NCBI RefSeq assembly: GCF_051414115.1
Contig: NZ_JBLKNZ010000001.1
Location: 1,984,001-2,048,000, forward strand
Reading direction: 5' to 3'
Length of the DNA: 64,000 nucleotides
From: Halovenus marina
GTDB taxonomy: Archaea > Halobacteriota > Halobacteria > Halobacteriales > Haloarculaceae
In this document: positions 17,339 through 25,944 of the stretch, one piece after another
Numbering within the stretch: position 1 is the first letter of the stretch
Layout: every line of letters begins with the position of its first letter
Translations under genes and position numbers: made by a program
Notes under the pieces: model-generated
The model's database searches: none
Seen by the model: the letters and a program-made list of their open reading frames with translations, nothing else
Told to the model about the DNA's origin: nothing

Positions 17339-18379
17339 ATGTCGAAAAAACGGGTCAATATCAGCGTCGATCCAGACCTTCATGCCAGAGCAAAGGAACT
17401 GGGACTGAATGTCTCCGGCGTGGCCGAACACGCCCTCCAGAGCTATATCCGTGCACTCGATGGTGGTGAACAGACAGACTCCGCCTTGGTTGCCTCTTCA
17501 GACCCACCCGCATCAGACGCGCTACCAACGACAGAGACCACGACACGCTCTCACTCGACACAATCGGTCGAGGAGACGCTCGACGAGTACACTGACTACG
17601 CGATAACTGTGCTCAACCGAAGTGAGCAGACCCTCGACCAGCACCGCCGGTATCTCGACCGGTTACTCCGACACGCCGAGAAACCCCCCGACGCTATCGA
17701 AGAAGCAGACATCATCGCCTATCTGGAGTCCGAACAGCCGATGAGCGAGTCCAAAAAACAGAACATCCTCTCGGCGGTGCGGGTGTTCTTCCGCGAATAC
17801 GTCGAGTCGGAGATAGCCGACAGTTTCAAGCTCCCGACAACGAGTCCGAACCCAACCACGGTGCCGACGAAAGCGGACCTCCAGACCTTCTACGACGCGA
17901 TTGAGAATCCCAAGTACCAGACGATCTTCCTGATGTACGCCACGTCCGGCCTCCGCTCGTCCGAACTGGTCGAACTCACCATCGACGACATCAACGAAGA
18001 TGACCGGATGCTCATCCCCGAGAACGATTCCGCTGTCAAGCAGACGTGGGTCTCGTTCTATAACGAAGAGGCCGAACAGGCATATGAAGCGTTCAAACCC
18101 ACCCGCGCGCCCAATGACGAGCGGTTGTTCCAGGCGAGCAAGCCCACGGTGAACACGACGTTTCAACGACTCTCAGAGAAGTCGGGCGTGAAGATAACGC
18201 CACAGATGCTCCGGCGGTGGTTTGCCTCCGAGATGGCCTCCCTCGGCGTGGACTCCAGTTACATCGATGCCTTCTGTGGCCGGACGCCCGACTCCGTGCT
18301 CGAAAAACACTATCTGGACTACTCGCCGCGCAAGCTGAAGCAAATCTACGATGACGCCGGACTTACACTCCTTGAGTAA
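17339..18379 (+). CDS. RHH-tyrosine recombinase fusion, copy 1
   Basis: A 346-residue protein. Residues 1-35 (KKRVNISVDPDLHARAKELG) resemble a CcdA-type ribbon-helix-helix antitoxin DNA-binding domain. A linker leads to a SAM-like core-binding domain (about 75-160) and a tyrosine recombinase catalytic domain (about 175-346). Catalytic residues visible are R206 in SGLRSSEL, K234, R292 and Y325 or Y328. The usual His of the HxxR box is Gln (TPQMLRRW) and the later His/Trp position is Arg (CGRTP). A paralogue with the same substitutions lies at 23323. DNA site-specific recombination is likely; the substrate is unknown. The start is supported by the shared N-terminal motif. Confidence 0.85.
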   Translation: MSKKRVNISVDPDLHARAKELGLNVSGVAEHALQSYIRALDGGEQTDSALVASSDPPASDALPTTETTTRSHSTQSVEETLDEYTDYAITVLNRSEQTLDQHRRYLDRLLRHAEKPPDAIEEADIIAYLESEQPMSESKKQNILSAVRVFFREYVESEIADSFKLPTTSPNPTTVPTKADLQTFYDAIENPKYQTIFLMYATSGLRSSELVELTIDDINEDDRMLIPENDSAVKQTWVSFYNEEAEQAYEAFKPTRAPNDERLFQASKPTVNTTFQRLSEKSGVKITPQMLRRWFASEMASLGVDSSYIDAFCGRTPDSVLEKHYLDYSPRKLKQIYDDAGLTLLE

Positions 18380-18426
18380 TCTATGCGTCTACGCTACAGT
18401 CCTGGAACTGATTCTGATGCTGAGAG

Positions 18427-18855
18427 TCAAGCGGATGCTCCTGGAACCTCCCCACGGTCAGTAGAACGAGGGAAGCGAATCGAGAAATCAATGTGTTCAG
18501 CTCCACCGCGGAGGACTGGCTTCTTGCGCGACCCATCGTCTTCGAACTCGACCACGCCGAGCGATTCGAGTTCGGTCAGGTTGCGATGGACTTCACGGTA
18601 GTCACGGTCCACTACGTCGGCGAGTTGGCGGATGCTCGCTGGCTCGTCGGAGACGACTGCCTCGATGAGTTCGAGGTTCGAGGTGCGCATCAGCCGGGCG
18701 ATGTCGTCGAACTCTTCAAAGTTGAGGATGAAGCGCACGTCCTGCTCGACGGCCTCGCCTGTCTCCCCTGCTTCAGCCCGTCGCAACCGTTCGCGGGCCG
18801 CTTGCCGATGCTGTTCGGCCTGCTGAAACGTGATTTTGAGTGTGTTTTCGGTCAT
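18427..18855 (-). CDS. HVO_A0114-type DNA-binding antitoxin (TumA-like)
   Basis: A 142-residue winged-helix protein matching the haloarchaeal HVO_A0114 family, which pairs with TumE/DUF6516 toxins. The helix-turn-helix is near residues 70-110 (EPASIRQLADVVDRDYREV, then HRNLTELESLGVVEF). It probably neutralises the toxin encoded just upstream and represses the pair. It overlaps the toxin gene by four bases (ATGA) and is second in the operon. It converges with recombinase copy 1, 47 bp away. Family assignment rests on both the sequence and the partner. Confidence 0.85.
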   Translation of the reverse strand: MTENTLKITFQQAEQHRQAARERLRRAEAGETGEAVEQDVRFILNFEEFDDIARLMRTSNLELIEAVVSDEPASIRQLADVVDRDYREVHRNLTELESLGVVEFEDDGSRKKPVLRGGAEHIDFSIRFPRSTDRGEVPGASA

Positions 18856-19133
18856 GGGTGGCGTTCGATTTCGTCGAGGAATCGGTCACGGAGTTCCATC
18901 ATCCCCGGAAAGTCGATTTCGGTGATTCCCTCGGGTGTGTGACGCTCGTGGCGGCCAACAGTTTCGTTTTCGTTGTCGTACCGGAGGATGGTGCCTCGGC
19001 CGTCCGTGTAGCCGTAGTGGAGTGCGTAGCGGTACCCGCTCGGATACTGTGGGGCATCGGTCTTGATAATCTTCCGGCGAATGACGCGGTTGTCGACGCG
19101 ATCCTCTACGTCCTCGATGACCGTATGACCCAT
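18852..19133 (-). CDS. TumE/DUF6516 family toxin
   Basis: A 93-residue basic protein (MGHTVIEDVEDRVDN) of the TumE family, predicted toxin of a type II system; the segment YRYALHYGYTDGRGTILRYD and the conserved H-x-R-H near the end of the fold (VGRHERH) fit. The ATG at 19131-19133 is chosen; a GTG two codons upstream is the alternative. It is the first gene of the pair, overlapping the antitoxin. Two inverted repeats built on TATGGG/CCCATA lie immediately upstream and probably form the autoregulatory operator. The enzymatic activity is not established from sequence. Confidence 0.85.
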   Translation of the reverse strand: MGHTVIEDVEDRVDNRVIRRKIIKTDAPQYPSGYRYALHYGYTDGRGTILRYDNENETVGRHERHTPEGITEIDFPGMMELRDRFLDEIERHP

Positions 19134-19141
19134 CGCCACTG

Positions 19142-19187
19142 TATGGTATGCATCCCATCATCAAGAAAGTATGGGATATTTCCCATA
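19142..19187. promoter_or_regulatory. Twin operator of the toxin-antitoxin pair
   Basis: A perfect palindrome TATGGGATATTTCCCATA (19170-19187; 7-bp arms) and a related imperfect one at 19142-19158 (ATGG...CCAT arms) lie 9-54 bp before the toxin start. Paired palindromes are the usual operator form for autoregulated toxin-antitoxin operons. Confidence 0.6.
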
Positions 19188-19399
19188 GGTTGTGAGTTGC
19201 GACTTCCGTTATAGCAGGGGTCGGTTGTGACTGTCACCTCGTTGGTGGCGACAGGCATTACTGAGAGTGGCGTATGGTAGAACCAACTCCGGAACCTCTC
19301 TTTTTCCTTTCATTATCAGACTTCATATTGTTATAACGCGTGCAATAGGTGCCCTGCCATCCGTCATCCAAGAGCAACTCTCCCGCAGGAGGTGACAGC

Positions 19400-22300
19400 A
19401 TGAGTAGTGGCTATCGCGAGAAAGGACGTGCGGTCGTCCTGGCCGCGCTGATGGTGCTGTCAGTCGTCGCGATGACGACGGCGTTCGCCGGGACTGCGGC
19501 GGCGGCCGCGAGCAGCCCAAGTGATGTCACCAACGACGGCCCGTATGAACCAGGTGACGTCATCGAAGTAAGCGTTGACGTAGGTACCAGCGGAAACAAC
19601 GTCACGCTTGCTTTCGACGGTGGCAACAATGGAGACCTCAGCGATGACACCACTGGTGTCAACGGTACAGACTCCATTACCGTGGAAGACGGCGGAGCGA
19701 AGGACCTTGACGGAAGTGCGGATGGGTCCATCAACGCGAAGGTGGAGCTGACCCCGTCGTCAGGTACATTCGCCGATGGCGATCTCTCTATCGTCGCCAC
19801 TGAAGGCGAGTCGGTTTCAGGAACTGGAGATGTTGCTTCCAACAGCTTTGTGACCATCGACGACACCGAACTCGTCGTTGACGGCGATGGTGGCGCGGAA
19901 TGGACCACTATCCAAGACGCAATTGACGCTGACGATGGTGACGACACCATCCTCGTGCGTGATTACTCGGGCGGAACCTACGATGCCTTCGACGTGGACA
20001 AATCAGTCAACGTCTCAGCCGCTCCTGGCGCCTCACCATCCGTTGAAGCTGCACAGCCGGTTGACATCAGTTCTGCTGGCGTGACCATCAACGGTCTCGA
20101 CATCACGTCGACTGACTCCAACGCGCGTGTCATCGACTACGACACGGGCAACAATGGTCTGGCGAACGGTGTCATCAAGAATAACGTCATCAACGATGGT
20201 CAGTACGGTATCGAAGTGCGCTCCGGCGCTGGGGACTCGTTCGAAATCAAGAACAACGAGTTCAACAGCGACGGTAGCCAGTTCGCAATCCGTAGTGACG
20301 GCACTCTCGGTGGCGACTCCTCGATCACCGGCAACACGATCAACGATGCCCAGAACGGCATCCTGGTCTCTGCCGAATCGTCGAATAACCAACTGACCAT
20401 CGAGGATAACGTCATTAGTGTCGCCGGTTCCGAATCGGGCATCAAGCTCGCGACGGCCGGATCGAACGTTGACAACGTACACGTCATCAGCAACACCATC
20501 AGTGACGCGACGACTGCTGATGATACCGCGGGTGAAACTGAAACCGCCGGTGTTCGACTCCACAAGAATACCGCTGGTGGTCAGATCGTAAACACCGAAA
20601 TCAAACAGAATACGGTTTCGGATATCAAAGAAGATGTTCTCGCCAATGGTCAGGGCAGCACTGGCTCGATCAATGCCAAAACGACCCTGAACAACAAGCT
20701 CATCTCGCTGTACAACAACAACGACATCCAGCGAGCGAACCTCTACTCGACTCGGTACGCCGTGAGTATCGACGAGAATCGGATTCCGACCTCGGAATCC
20801 TCGACGGTGACGGCTAACATCGTCGGCGTGCAGGATGGCAACAGCCCATCCTTCGCCTACGAAGTCGTCAACCGGTCGATCATCGCTGGCAACCCTGTCA
20901 GTAGCTACAACGAACTCCAATCGTCCAACAGTTGGTCAGACGTTCACTGGGTCGATTCAAACGACAACGGTGGTGCCTTTGATCCAGCTAACGACATCAT
21001 CTTCTTGGAAAATGGTGTTTCAGGTAGCGACACTGATAACCAGTACGACAATGATGAGGGTGATATCCTCCTTGCTGGTGCGGACAACAATGACGTAACT
21101 GCAACCAATGACTTTAGCTCAAACGTTGATTCAGACTGGGTCAGTGGTGGCTTCTACCTCGCCGATGCAGCAGAAGGCGACAGCTGGGATGAAACCGTTG
21201 ACGGCATCCTCATCCAGCAGGGTACCGAAACAACTGGCACGTTCTCCGGCAGTTCACAGACATTCGACGTGACGCCGCAGTCGGCCAGTACGAACTACCC
21301 GTTCAGTCTGCTTGCCAGTGGTAGCACTGGCGTGAACTCGGATGTCCTCAACAGTACGACGTCCGACTACACAGTCGAAAACCTCAGCACGACGCCCAGC
21401 CCGCCGGTGTTCGAAAACACCTCGGTCACCGTCTCCGGTGACCTCATGGCTGGCAGCTCGGGTGTGAGTAGCTTCGACCTTGACCTTGTGTCGCCGGGCG
21501 GCACTGAGAAGAACGCCGGTGACAATCCGGAGGTCACGACTGGTGACGGCTCCTTCCTGTTCACCGCTGTCTCAGTGAATGACGCAGGCACGTACGAGGT
21601 TATCGCCGACGGTAACCCGAGCCGGAGCTTCGCCGAATTCACTGTCGAGCCGAAGGAAGCGAACCTGACGCTCGCGGCTGATTCCGAGCCGACTGCTGGC
21701 TTCGGCCAGAACTACGATGTCATTCTGAAGAACGCAGACGGTAACGCGTTCAACATGCAGGATGATTACGACGACAGCTATATCAACGTCACTGGTCCAT
21801 TCGAGGAGGATCTGACGTCCACGGGTTACTACGATAACTCGAACGTGGATAGCATCGAAGACTCCAAGCGTTCGGATGTTGACGATGACGGAAACGATGA
21901 AACTGTGTGGGTCCAGATCCAGCTGAAAAATGGTGAAGACACGGTCGAGTTCAGTGCGACACCAGTCGACGCTGACTCAGACGTGACGGCAAGCCTCGAA
22001 AGTGACGATGGTTCGTCAACCTACACTGGTCTCGAAGAGATCAATACCGGTGACGCTACCTACGACTCACCGGATTACGTCGCTGATGACCAGAGCCTCG
22101 ACGTTGTCACGGGTGACCAAGACCTCGTCACCAGCATCACCGCAGGCAGTCAGATTGAGGCCGCACAGGGCTCGAAGACAGTTACTGTCGAAGTGCTTGG
22201 CAGTGACGGCGGTGCTGCTGACGGCGACAGCGGTAACAACCTGAATAATGTGACCGTCGCGCTGTCGGGCATCAATATTGACACTGAGAAGACTGATCAG

Positions 22301-23326
22301 GAAAGCCAAACGGTCTCGTTCAGTGTCGAACCTGATGAAGCAGGGACGCTGACTGCAGACGTCACGGCCTACGCTGACGACGGCAGTGTGTACACAGATA
22401 GTCTCACTGTCGACGTGACGGGTGACATCATCGACAGTGTCGACCCGACCTCGGTGCAAATTGAGGACAACAGCAACATCACTGTCGAAGTGACCGACGA
22501 CGAGGGGACGCCGCTCCCCAACCGCGAGGTCATTCTCGACGCCAATAATGGTGCGACGCTGACTGTCTACGATCAGGTCGACAACACGGCTCGAACTGGT
22601 GTCTCGACGGTGAAAATCGATGGTTCGGCTGGTACCATCACGACTGGAACCGCCGACAGCCCAGGCCCAGGTTCGAGTCAAATCGACGATAACTATATTG
22701 CCAACAACGGTATCTACACCGTCAAGAACGTCACCTTCACAGCGACTGGGAGCTTCGACGTCTACGTCAGCGACCAGCCCAGCAACAACTACGCGGAAGG
22801 TGGCACTGAGATTTCCGCCCAGTCGAAGCAAGGCATCTCGGTCACTGGCGTCGAAGCCTACGAAGTGTCGTCGAACCGCTCGGCGGCCCTCGCGGGCACG
22901 GAAGAGGTCCATACGCTGAACATCACCGAGGACGGTGCGGAAGTCAACGGCACCGCGCTCGATGACTTCAGTGTCACCAGTAGCGCAGACGACACGTCGT
23001 ACAGTGGCTTGACGCCTGTCGACCTCGACGAGGACGGTACGAATGACGCGCTGGAAGTCACGCTCAACGCGACGAACGCCAGCGCGATGGCGAACGTCAC
23101 GCTCGGCGACGGCAACTCACGAACCGGCGTGCTCAGCCTCGACGTGGTTGAGCCGGAGATCACCACCACGCTCGGTGCTGACAATGCGTTCACTTCGAAA
23201 GTCTATTCTCCGGCTCAGAGGACTCTCCAGCCTCTATTGACGGAGAGCGCTGGACCATGTGAATCCGAGACTCCTCCCGCGTGTGTGTATTCCTACACAC
23301 GTATCCACACGGTGAGCGCCCCATGA
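19400..23326 (+). CDS. S-layer-like surface glycoprotein, anchorless 3' end
   Basis: A 1,308-residue secreted protein. The signal peptide, MSSGYREKGRAVVLAALMVL to about residue 36 (AGTAAAAA), is typical of haloarchaeal S-layer glycoproteins. A right-handed beta-helix-like region (about 170-400) with repeated GNTI/NNVI units is followed by Ig-like domains. More than fifteen N-glycosylation sequons (NVT, NGT, NST, NAT) are visible. The C-terminus is abnormal: after SLDVVEPEITTTLG the sequence turns into about 50 Pro/Thr/Cys-rich residues and stops, with no Thr-rich linker, PGF-CTERM or membrane anchor. The stop overlaps the recombinase ATG (ATGA). GGAGGTGA precedes the start; TTATAAC at about 19331 is the likely TATA box. 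Confidence 0.85.
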   Translation: MSSGYREKGRAVVLAALMVLSVVAMTTAFAGTAAAAASSPSDVTNDGPYEPGDVIEVSVDVGTSGNNVTLAFDGGNNGDLSDDTTGVNGTDSITVEDGGAKDLDGSADGSINAKVELTPSSGTFADGDLSIVATEGESVSGTGDVASNSFVTIDDTELVVDGDGGAEWTTIQDAIDADDGDDTILVRDYSGGTYDAFDVDKSVNVSAAPGASPSVEAAQPVDISSAGVTINGLDITSTDSNARVIDYDTGNNGLANGVIKNNVINDGQYGIEVRSGAGDSFEIKNNEFNSDGSQFAIRSDGTLGGDSSITGNTINDAQNGILVSAESSNNQLTIEDNVISVAGSESGIKLATAGSNVDNVHVISNTISDATTADDTAGETETAGVRLHKNTAGGQIVNTEIKQNTVSDIKEDVLANGQGSTGSINAKTTLNNKLISLYNNNDIQRANLYSTRYAVSIDENRIPTSESSTVTANIVGVQDGNSPSFAYEVVNRSIIAGNPVSSYNELQSSNSWSDVHWVDSNDNGGAFDPANDIIFLENGVSGSDTDNQYDNDEGDILLAGADNNDVTATNDFSSNVDSDWVSGGFYLADAAEGDSWDETVDGILIQQGTETTGTFSGSSQTFDVTPQSASTNYPFSLLASGSTGVNSDVLNSTTSDYTVENLSTTPSPPVFENTSVTVSGDLMAGSSGVSSFDLDLVSPGGTEKNAGDNPEVTTGDGSFLFTAVSVNDAGTYEVIADGNPSRSFAEFTVEPKEANLTLAADSEPTAGFGQNYDVILKNADGNAFNMQDDYDDSYINVTGPFEEDLTSTGYYDNSNVDSIEDSKRSDVDDDGNDETVWVQIQLKNGEDTVEFSATPVDADSDVTASLESDDGSSTYTGLEEINTGDATYDSPDYVADDQSLDVVTGDQDLVTSITAGSQIEAAQGSKTVTVEVLGSDGGAADGDSGNNLNNVTVALSGINIDTEKTDQESQTVSFSVEPDEAGTLTADVTAYADDGSVYTDSLTVDVTGDIIDSVDPTSVQIEDNSNITVEVTDDEGTPLPNREVILDANNGATLTVYDQVDNTARTGVSTVKIDGSAGTITTGTADSPGPGSSQIDDNYIANNGIYTVKNVTFTATGSFDVYVSDQPSNNYAEGGTEISAQSKQGISVTGVEAYEVSSNRSAALAGTEEVHTLNITEDGAEVNGTALDDFSVTSSADDTSYSGLTPVDLDEDGTNDALEVTLNATNASAMANVTLGDGNSRTGVLSLDVVEPEITTTLGADNAFTSKVYSPAQRTLQPLLTESAGPCESETPPACVYSYTRIHTVSAP
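23283..23300. promoter_or_regulatory. Hairpin GTGTGTA-TTCC-TACACAC before recombinase 2
   Basis: A perfect 7-bp inverted repeat ends 22 nt before the ATG of the second recombinase, inside the last codons of the surface-protein frame. It could be an operator for the RHH domain of the recombinase, a translation-control hairpin or part of a crossover site. A looser TGTA...TACA repeat precedes recombinase copy 1 at about 17300-17318. Confidence 0.4.
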
Positions 23327-24351
23327 GCAAGAAGCGAACCAACATCAGCCTCAATCCGAACGTCTACGAAAAAGCGAAGGAACTCGGAATTAACATCTCG
23401 CAAACATCAGAGCGTGCCCTCCAGATCCGCATCGAGAGCGCCCGCCAGGGCACCCTCGCCAGCGAGACACCCGCCCCGCTCGCCCTGACGCTCGCCGAGC
23501 AAAACCCCGCCGCGCCAACTCCCGGCACAGCCGACCAGTTGGACGCCGACGAGTTCCTGACCGACTTCGAGCAGACATGCCGAATTGACTGGCACTACGC
23601 CGACAGCACCACTCGCGAACGGATGCGCTATGCCGAGAAGCTCGTCGACCACCTCGACGGCCACCCCCTGACCGCGTCGAAACCCGACCTTCGCGCCTTT
23701 CTCCAGCAGTACGACGACGACAATGCCCTCAAAACCCTCCGCGTCATCTACGGCAAGTACTTCGACACCGAGATCGCCGACAGTTTCGAACTCCCACCCT
23801 CGCCGCCGAAGCCGAAGAAAGCGCCCACGAAAGACGCACTCCGCGAAGTCTATCACGAACTCGACGCTGTCGAACTCCAGGTTGCGTTCCTGCTCTTGGC
23901 CACGTCGGGGATTCGCCGCCGCGAACTGGTCGAGTTGACACCGAGTGATTGTGACCGGGACGACCGCCTCATCTACCCGAGCACCGAGGATGGCCAGCGG
24001 ACCAAACGCCAATGGGTGACGTTCTACAGTCCGGACACCGCGACCGAACTCCAGCGTGTCTATGACTTCGCCGATATGCAAGCTGACGAGCCGTTGATTT
24101 CATTCCATCGGGATACGCTCACACGTCGATTCAGACAGGCCAGCGAGCGCGCCGGAACCATGACGATCACACCCCAGACGCTCAGGGTGTGGTTTTGTAA
24201 CGAGATGAGCCGCCTGGGCGTGCCCGACCGATACATCGACGCCTACTGCGGACGCACACCGACTTCGGCACTGGCAAAGCATTACTCAGACTACACACCG
24301 CGTAAACTCCAGGAACTCTATGAGGAGACTGGAATCGGCGTGCTCGACTGA
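23323..24351 (+). CDS. RHH-tyrosine recombinase fusion, copy 2
   Basis: A 342-residue paralogue of the 17339 protein with the same layout: CcdA-like ribbon-helix-helix N-terminus (KKRTNISLNPNVYEKAKELG), linker, core-binding domain and tyrosine recombinase domain. Visible catalytic residues are R198, K228, R288 and Y321 or Y324; the box II His is again Gln (TPQTLRVW) and CGRTP is conserved, so this is a consistent subfamily and not a decayed enzyme. Its ATG overlaps the stop of the surface-protein gene (ATGA), implying coupled translation. The pair brackets the surface gene and the toxin-antitoxin genes. The target site is unknown. Confidence 0.87.
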   Translation: MSKKRTNISLNPNVYEKAKELGINISQTSERALQIRIESARQGTLASETPAPLALTLAEQNPAAPTPGTADQLDADEFLTDFEQTCRIDWHYADSTTRERMRYAEKLVDHLDGHPLTASKPDLRAFLQQYDDDNALKTLRVIYGKYFDTEIADSFELPPSPPKPKKAPTKDALREVYHELDAVELQVAFLLLATSGIRRRELVELTPSDCDRDDRLIYPSTEDGQRTKRQWVTFYSPDTATELQRVYDFADMQADEPLISFHRDTLTRRFRQASERAGTMTITPQTLRVWFCNEMSRLGVPDRYIDAYCGRTPTSALAKHYSDYTPRKLQELYEETGIGVLD

Positions 24352-24410
24352 CTCTGTACATAATGTGCACAAAACGCAAAATGTCACCATCCACTCCCAC
24401 CACAATAGCA

Positions 24411-24590
24411 ATGAGTAAGACCGTGAAAGCCCGCGAACACTACGGGGCCAACTCGCTGGACTTGACTCTTCCCGCCGAAGTCGTCGATGAATACGACGTG
24501 AACGCGGGCGACATCTTCGAAATCGAGGTTGCATCCGACGATGATGAACTCACTCTCACGTACACGCGCGTGTACAAAAGCGAGGAGTGA
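24411..24590 (+). CDS. AbrB/SpoVT-type DNA-binding microprotein
   Basis: A 59-residue protein with the swapped-hairpin AbrB pattern: SLDLTLPAEVVDEYDVNAGD followed by IFEIEVASDDDELTLTYTRV. Such proteins are dimeric transcription factors or antitoxins. The ATG at 24411 places the motif normally; the 16 preceding in-frame codons do not look coding. It lies 59 bp after recombinase copy 2 and ends two bases before the convergent gene at 24593. TGTACATAATGTGCA, an imperfect palindrome, sits in the spacer before it. Confidence 0.75.
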   Translation: MSKTVKAREHYGANSLDLTLPAEVVDEYDVNAGDIFEIEVASDDDELTLTYTRVYKSEE

Positions 24591-24592
24591 GC

Positions 24593-25120
24593 CTATTCTG
24601 CGTCCGCGGTCCACCGCTCAATATACCGCCACCACATCATCGCGTGTCCGTTCGCGGTCAGGATGGCGTCGTGGGCGCGGACGTGCCACTGGTCCGCCCG
24701 CTGGGGGTCGTCCTGACGCGCAATCGCACTATTGGCCCACGCAACGGCCGCCTCGTGGAGATGGTAGTAGTACGCCCACAATTCCTCGGAGAGCGTCCGC
24801 CGTGGCTGGTCGGACTCGAAGGTACTCCGCCAAGCGAAGACATCCGAATGAATCGCTTCGTAACGATTCACTGCTTGCTCGAACTCGTAGATGGCCTTGG
24901 CGGACTCGCCGTGTCGAATCGCCGCGAGGCCGTCCTCGTAGTGAGCCCACGCCTGTTCGTCCCGCTGGGCAATCGTATCTCGCACCCACGCCAGAGCGTC
25001 TCCGGCGGCGGTGGGCCGCGAGAGATGCATATCCGGGTCGGGCTCGGCGGTAGGTTCGGTGGCGATTCCCTCGGCGAGTGCGTCACGACACATCGCACCC
25101 AGTGACTGGTGTGGTGTCAT
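24593..25120 (-). CDS. Uncharacterised helical protein, last gene of the small-protein operon
   Basis: A 175-residue acidic protein I do not recognise. It is predicted nearly all helical, with Trp- and Tyr-rich segments (WAHYEDGLAAIRHGESAKAI, ELWAYYYHLHEAAVAWANSA) that resemble tetratricopeptide-like pairs, so a protein-binding role is possible. It starts at the ATG at 25118-25120, which overlaps the stop of the zinc-finger gene upstream, and is the seventh and last gene of the overlapping operon that begins at 26862. Confidence 0.68.
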   Translation of the reverse strand: MTPHQSLGAMCRDALAEGIATEPTAEPDPDMHLSRPTAAGDALAWVRDTIAQRDEQAWAHYEDGLAAIRHGESAKAIYEFEQAVNRYEAIHSDVFAWRSTFESDQPRRTLSEELWAYYYHLHEAAVAWANSAIARQDDPQRADQWHVRAHDAILTANGHAMMWWRYIERWTADAE

Positions 25121-25401
25121 GCTGATTCCTCCCGGCTCCGGGCACGTGTTTCGACGCCAGCGAGGCGACCGTTCCAGTAGACCGCCTCGATGATGGCTTC
25201 GTCCGCATCCTCGGTGCCATGCTCGATGCTCGTGTCACCGCAAGAATCGCAGTAGAGGCGACGGAGCACCCACCCGTCGCGGGGATAGTGAGTGACATAG
25301 CCTCTGACGAGGTCACCACTCCGGATGCCCTTGTTACAGCGCGAACAGATATTGCCTGTGCGCGTTCCGTTCATCGCCGCCGCCGGGTCAGCAGGACTCA
25401 T
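25117..25401 (-). CDS. Zinc-finger protein (94 aa) in small-protein operon
   Basis: A 94-residue protein with two Cys pairs, ICSRCNKG (C19, C22) and LYCDSCGD (C51, C54), consistent with one treble-clef or ribbon zinc site. The start at 25399-25401 overlaps the stop of the 53-aa gene upstream by ATGA, and its end overlaps the 175-aa gene. It resembles zinc-finger proteins seen on many haloarchaeal plasmids and proviruses; no role is known. Confidence 0.72.
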   Translation of the reverse strand: MSPADPAAAMNGTRTGNICSRCNKGIRSGDLVRGYVTHYPRDGWVLRRLYCDSCGDTSIEHGTEDADEAIIEAVYWNGRLAGVETRARSREESA

Positions 25402-25559
25402 TCGTCGTCGCCCTCCAGAATCCGCTCGAAGTTCTCCTCCGTCACGTCGATGGCTCGCTCGACGTACTCCTCTTGACCGGTGACCCGCCCGAACCACCTG
25501 AACACGGGATACCACCGTCGAATCCACCAATACATCAGTCGGAAGTACCGCTCAAGCAT
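25398..25559 (-). CDS. Small Trp/Arg-rich protein (53 aa)
   Basis: A 53-residue protein, MLERYFRLMYWWIRRWYPVF, then an acidic helical tail ending ILEGDDE. The amphipathic, Trp-rich N-terminus could associate with the membrane. It is supported as a gene by position: it starts inside the SWIM gene upstream (8-bp overlap) and its stop overlaps the start of the next gene (ATGA), matching the pattern of the whole operon. The family is unknown to me. Confidence 0.6.
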   Translation of the reverse strand: MLERYFRLMYWWIRRWYPVFRWFGRVTGQEEYVERAIDVTEENFERILEGDDE

Positions 25560-25944
25560 CCCCGGTCACCTCCTCCAGCCGGTCCACCGCGTCACGGAGG
25601 TCATCCGCAGTCTCCGCGAGTTCCTGGGCCTGTTCTTCGAGGTCGGCGGCGTTCGCGTCGAGGTCGTCAGCCGTCTCTGACAACCGGGCTTCGAGTGCGT
25701 CGGTGTCGACCTGAGAGCACTCCAGCCGAACCCGGCAAATGTGTTTACATTCTTTCACTTCCTCCCGGTGCTGGAAGTCCGGGCACGTACACGCTGGCTC
25801 GCCCTGGATATCTACCGTGTATTCCGAGCCCGACTGGGTGGTCACCGAGAAGAGGGCACGGGCTTCCTCGATGACGGTCATGTGCTCTCTGAGGGCCCGA
25901 ATTGTCCTCGGTTCGATATCGGGCTGGACTGACTCCGACGACAT
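25552..25944 (-). CDS. SWIM zinc-finger protein
   Basis: A 130-residue protein. Residues about 30-72 form a SWIM domain: CTCPDFQHREEVKECKHICR gives C52, C54, C66 and H68 (CxC...CxH). SWIM domains bind DNA or proteins and occur in haloarchaeal accessory genes. Residues about 75-128 are a coiled coil with repeated heptads (EARLSETADDLDANAADLEE). Its ATG overlaps the stop of the 55-aa gene upstream by one base (TGATG). Confidence 0.8.
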   Translation of the reverse strand: MSSESVQPDIEPRTIRALREHMTVIEEARALFSVTTQSGSEYTVDIQGEPACTCPDFQHREEVKECKHICRVRLECSQVDTDALEARLSETADDLDANAADLEEQAQELAETADDLRDAVDRLEEVTGDA

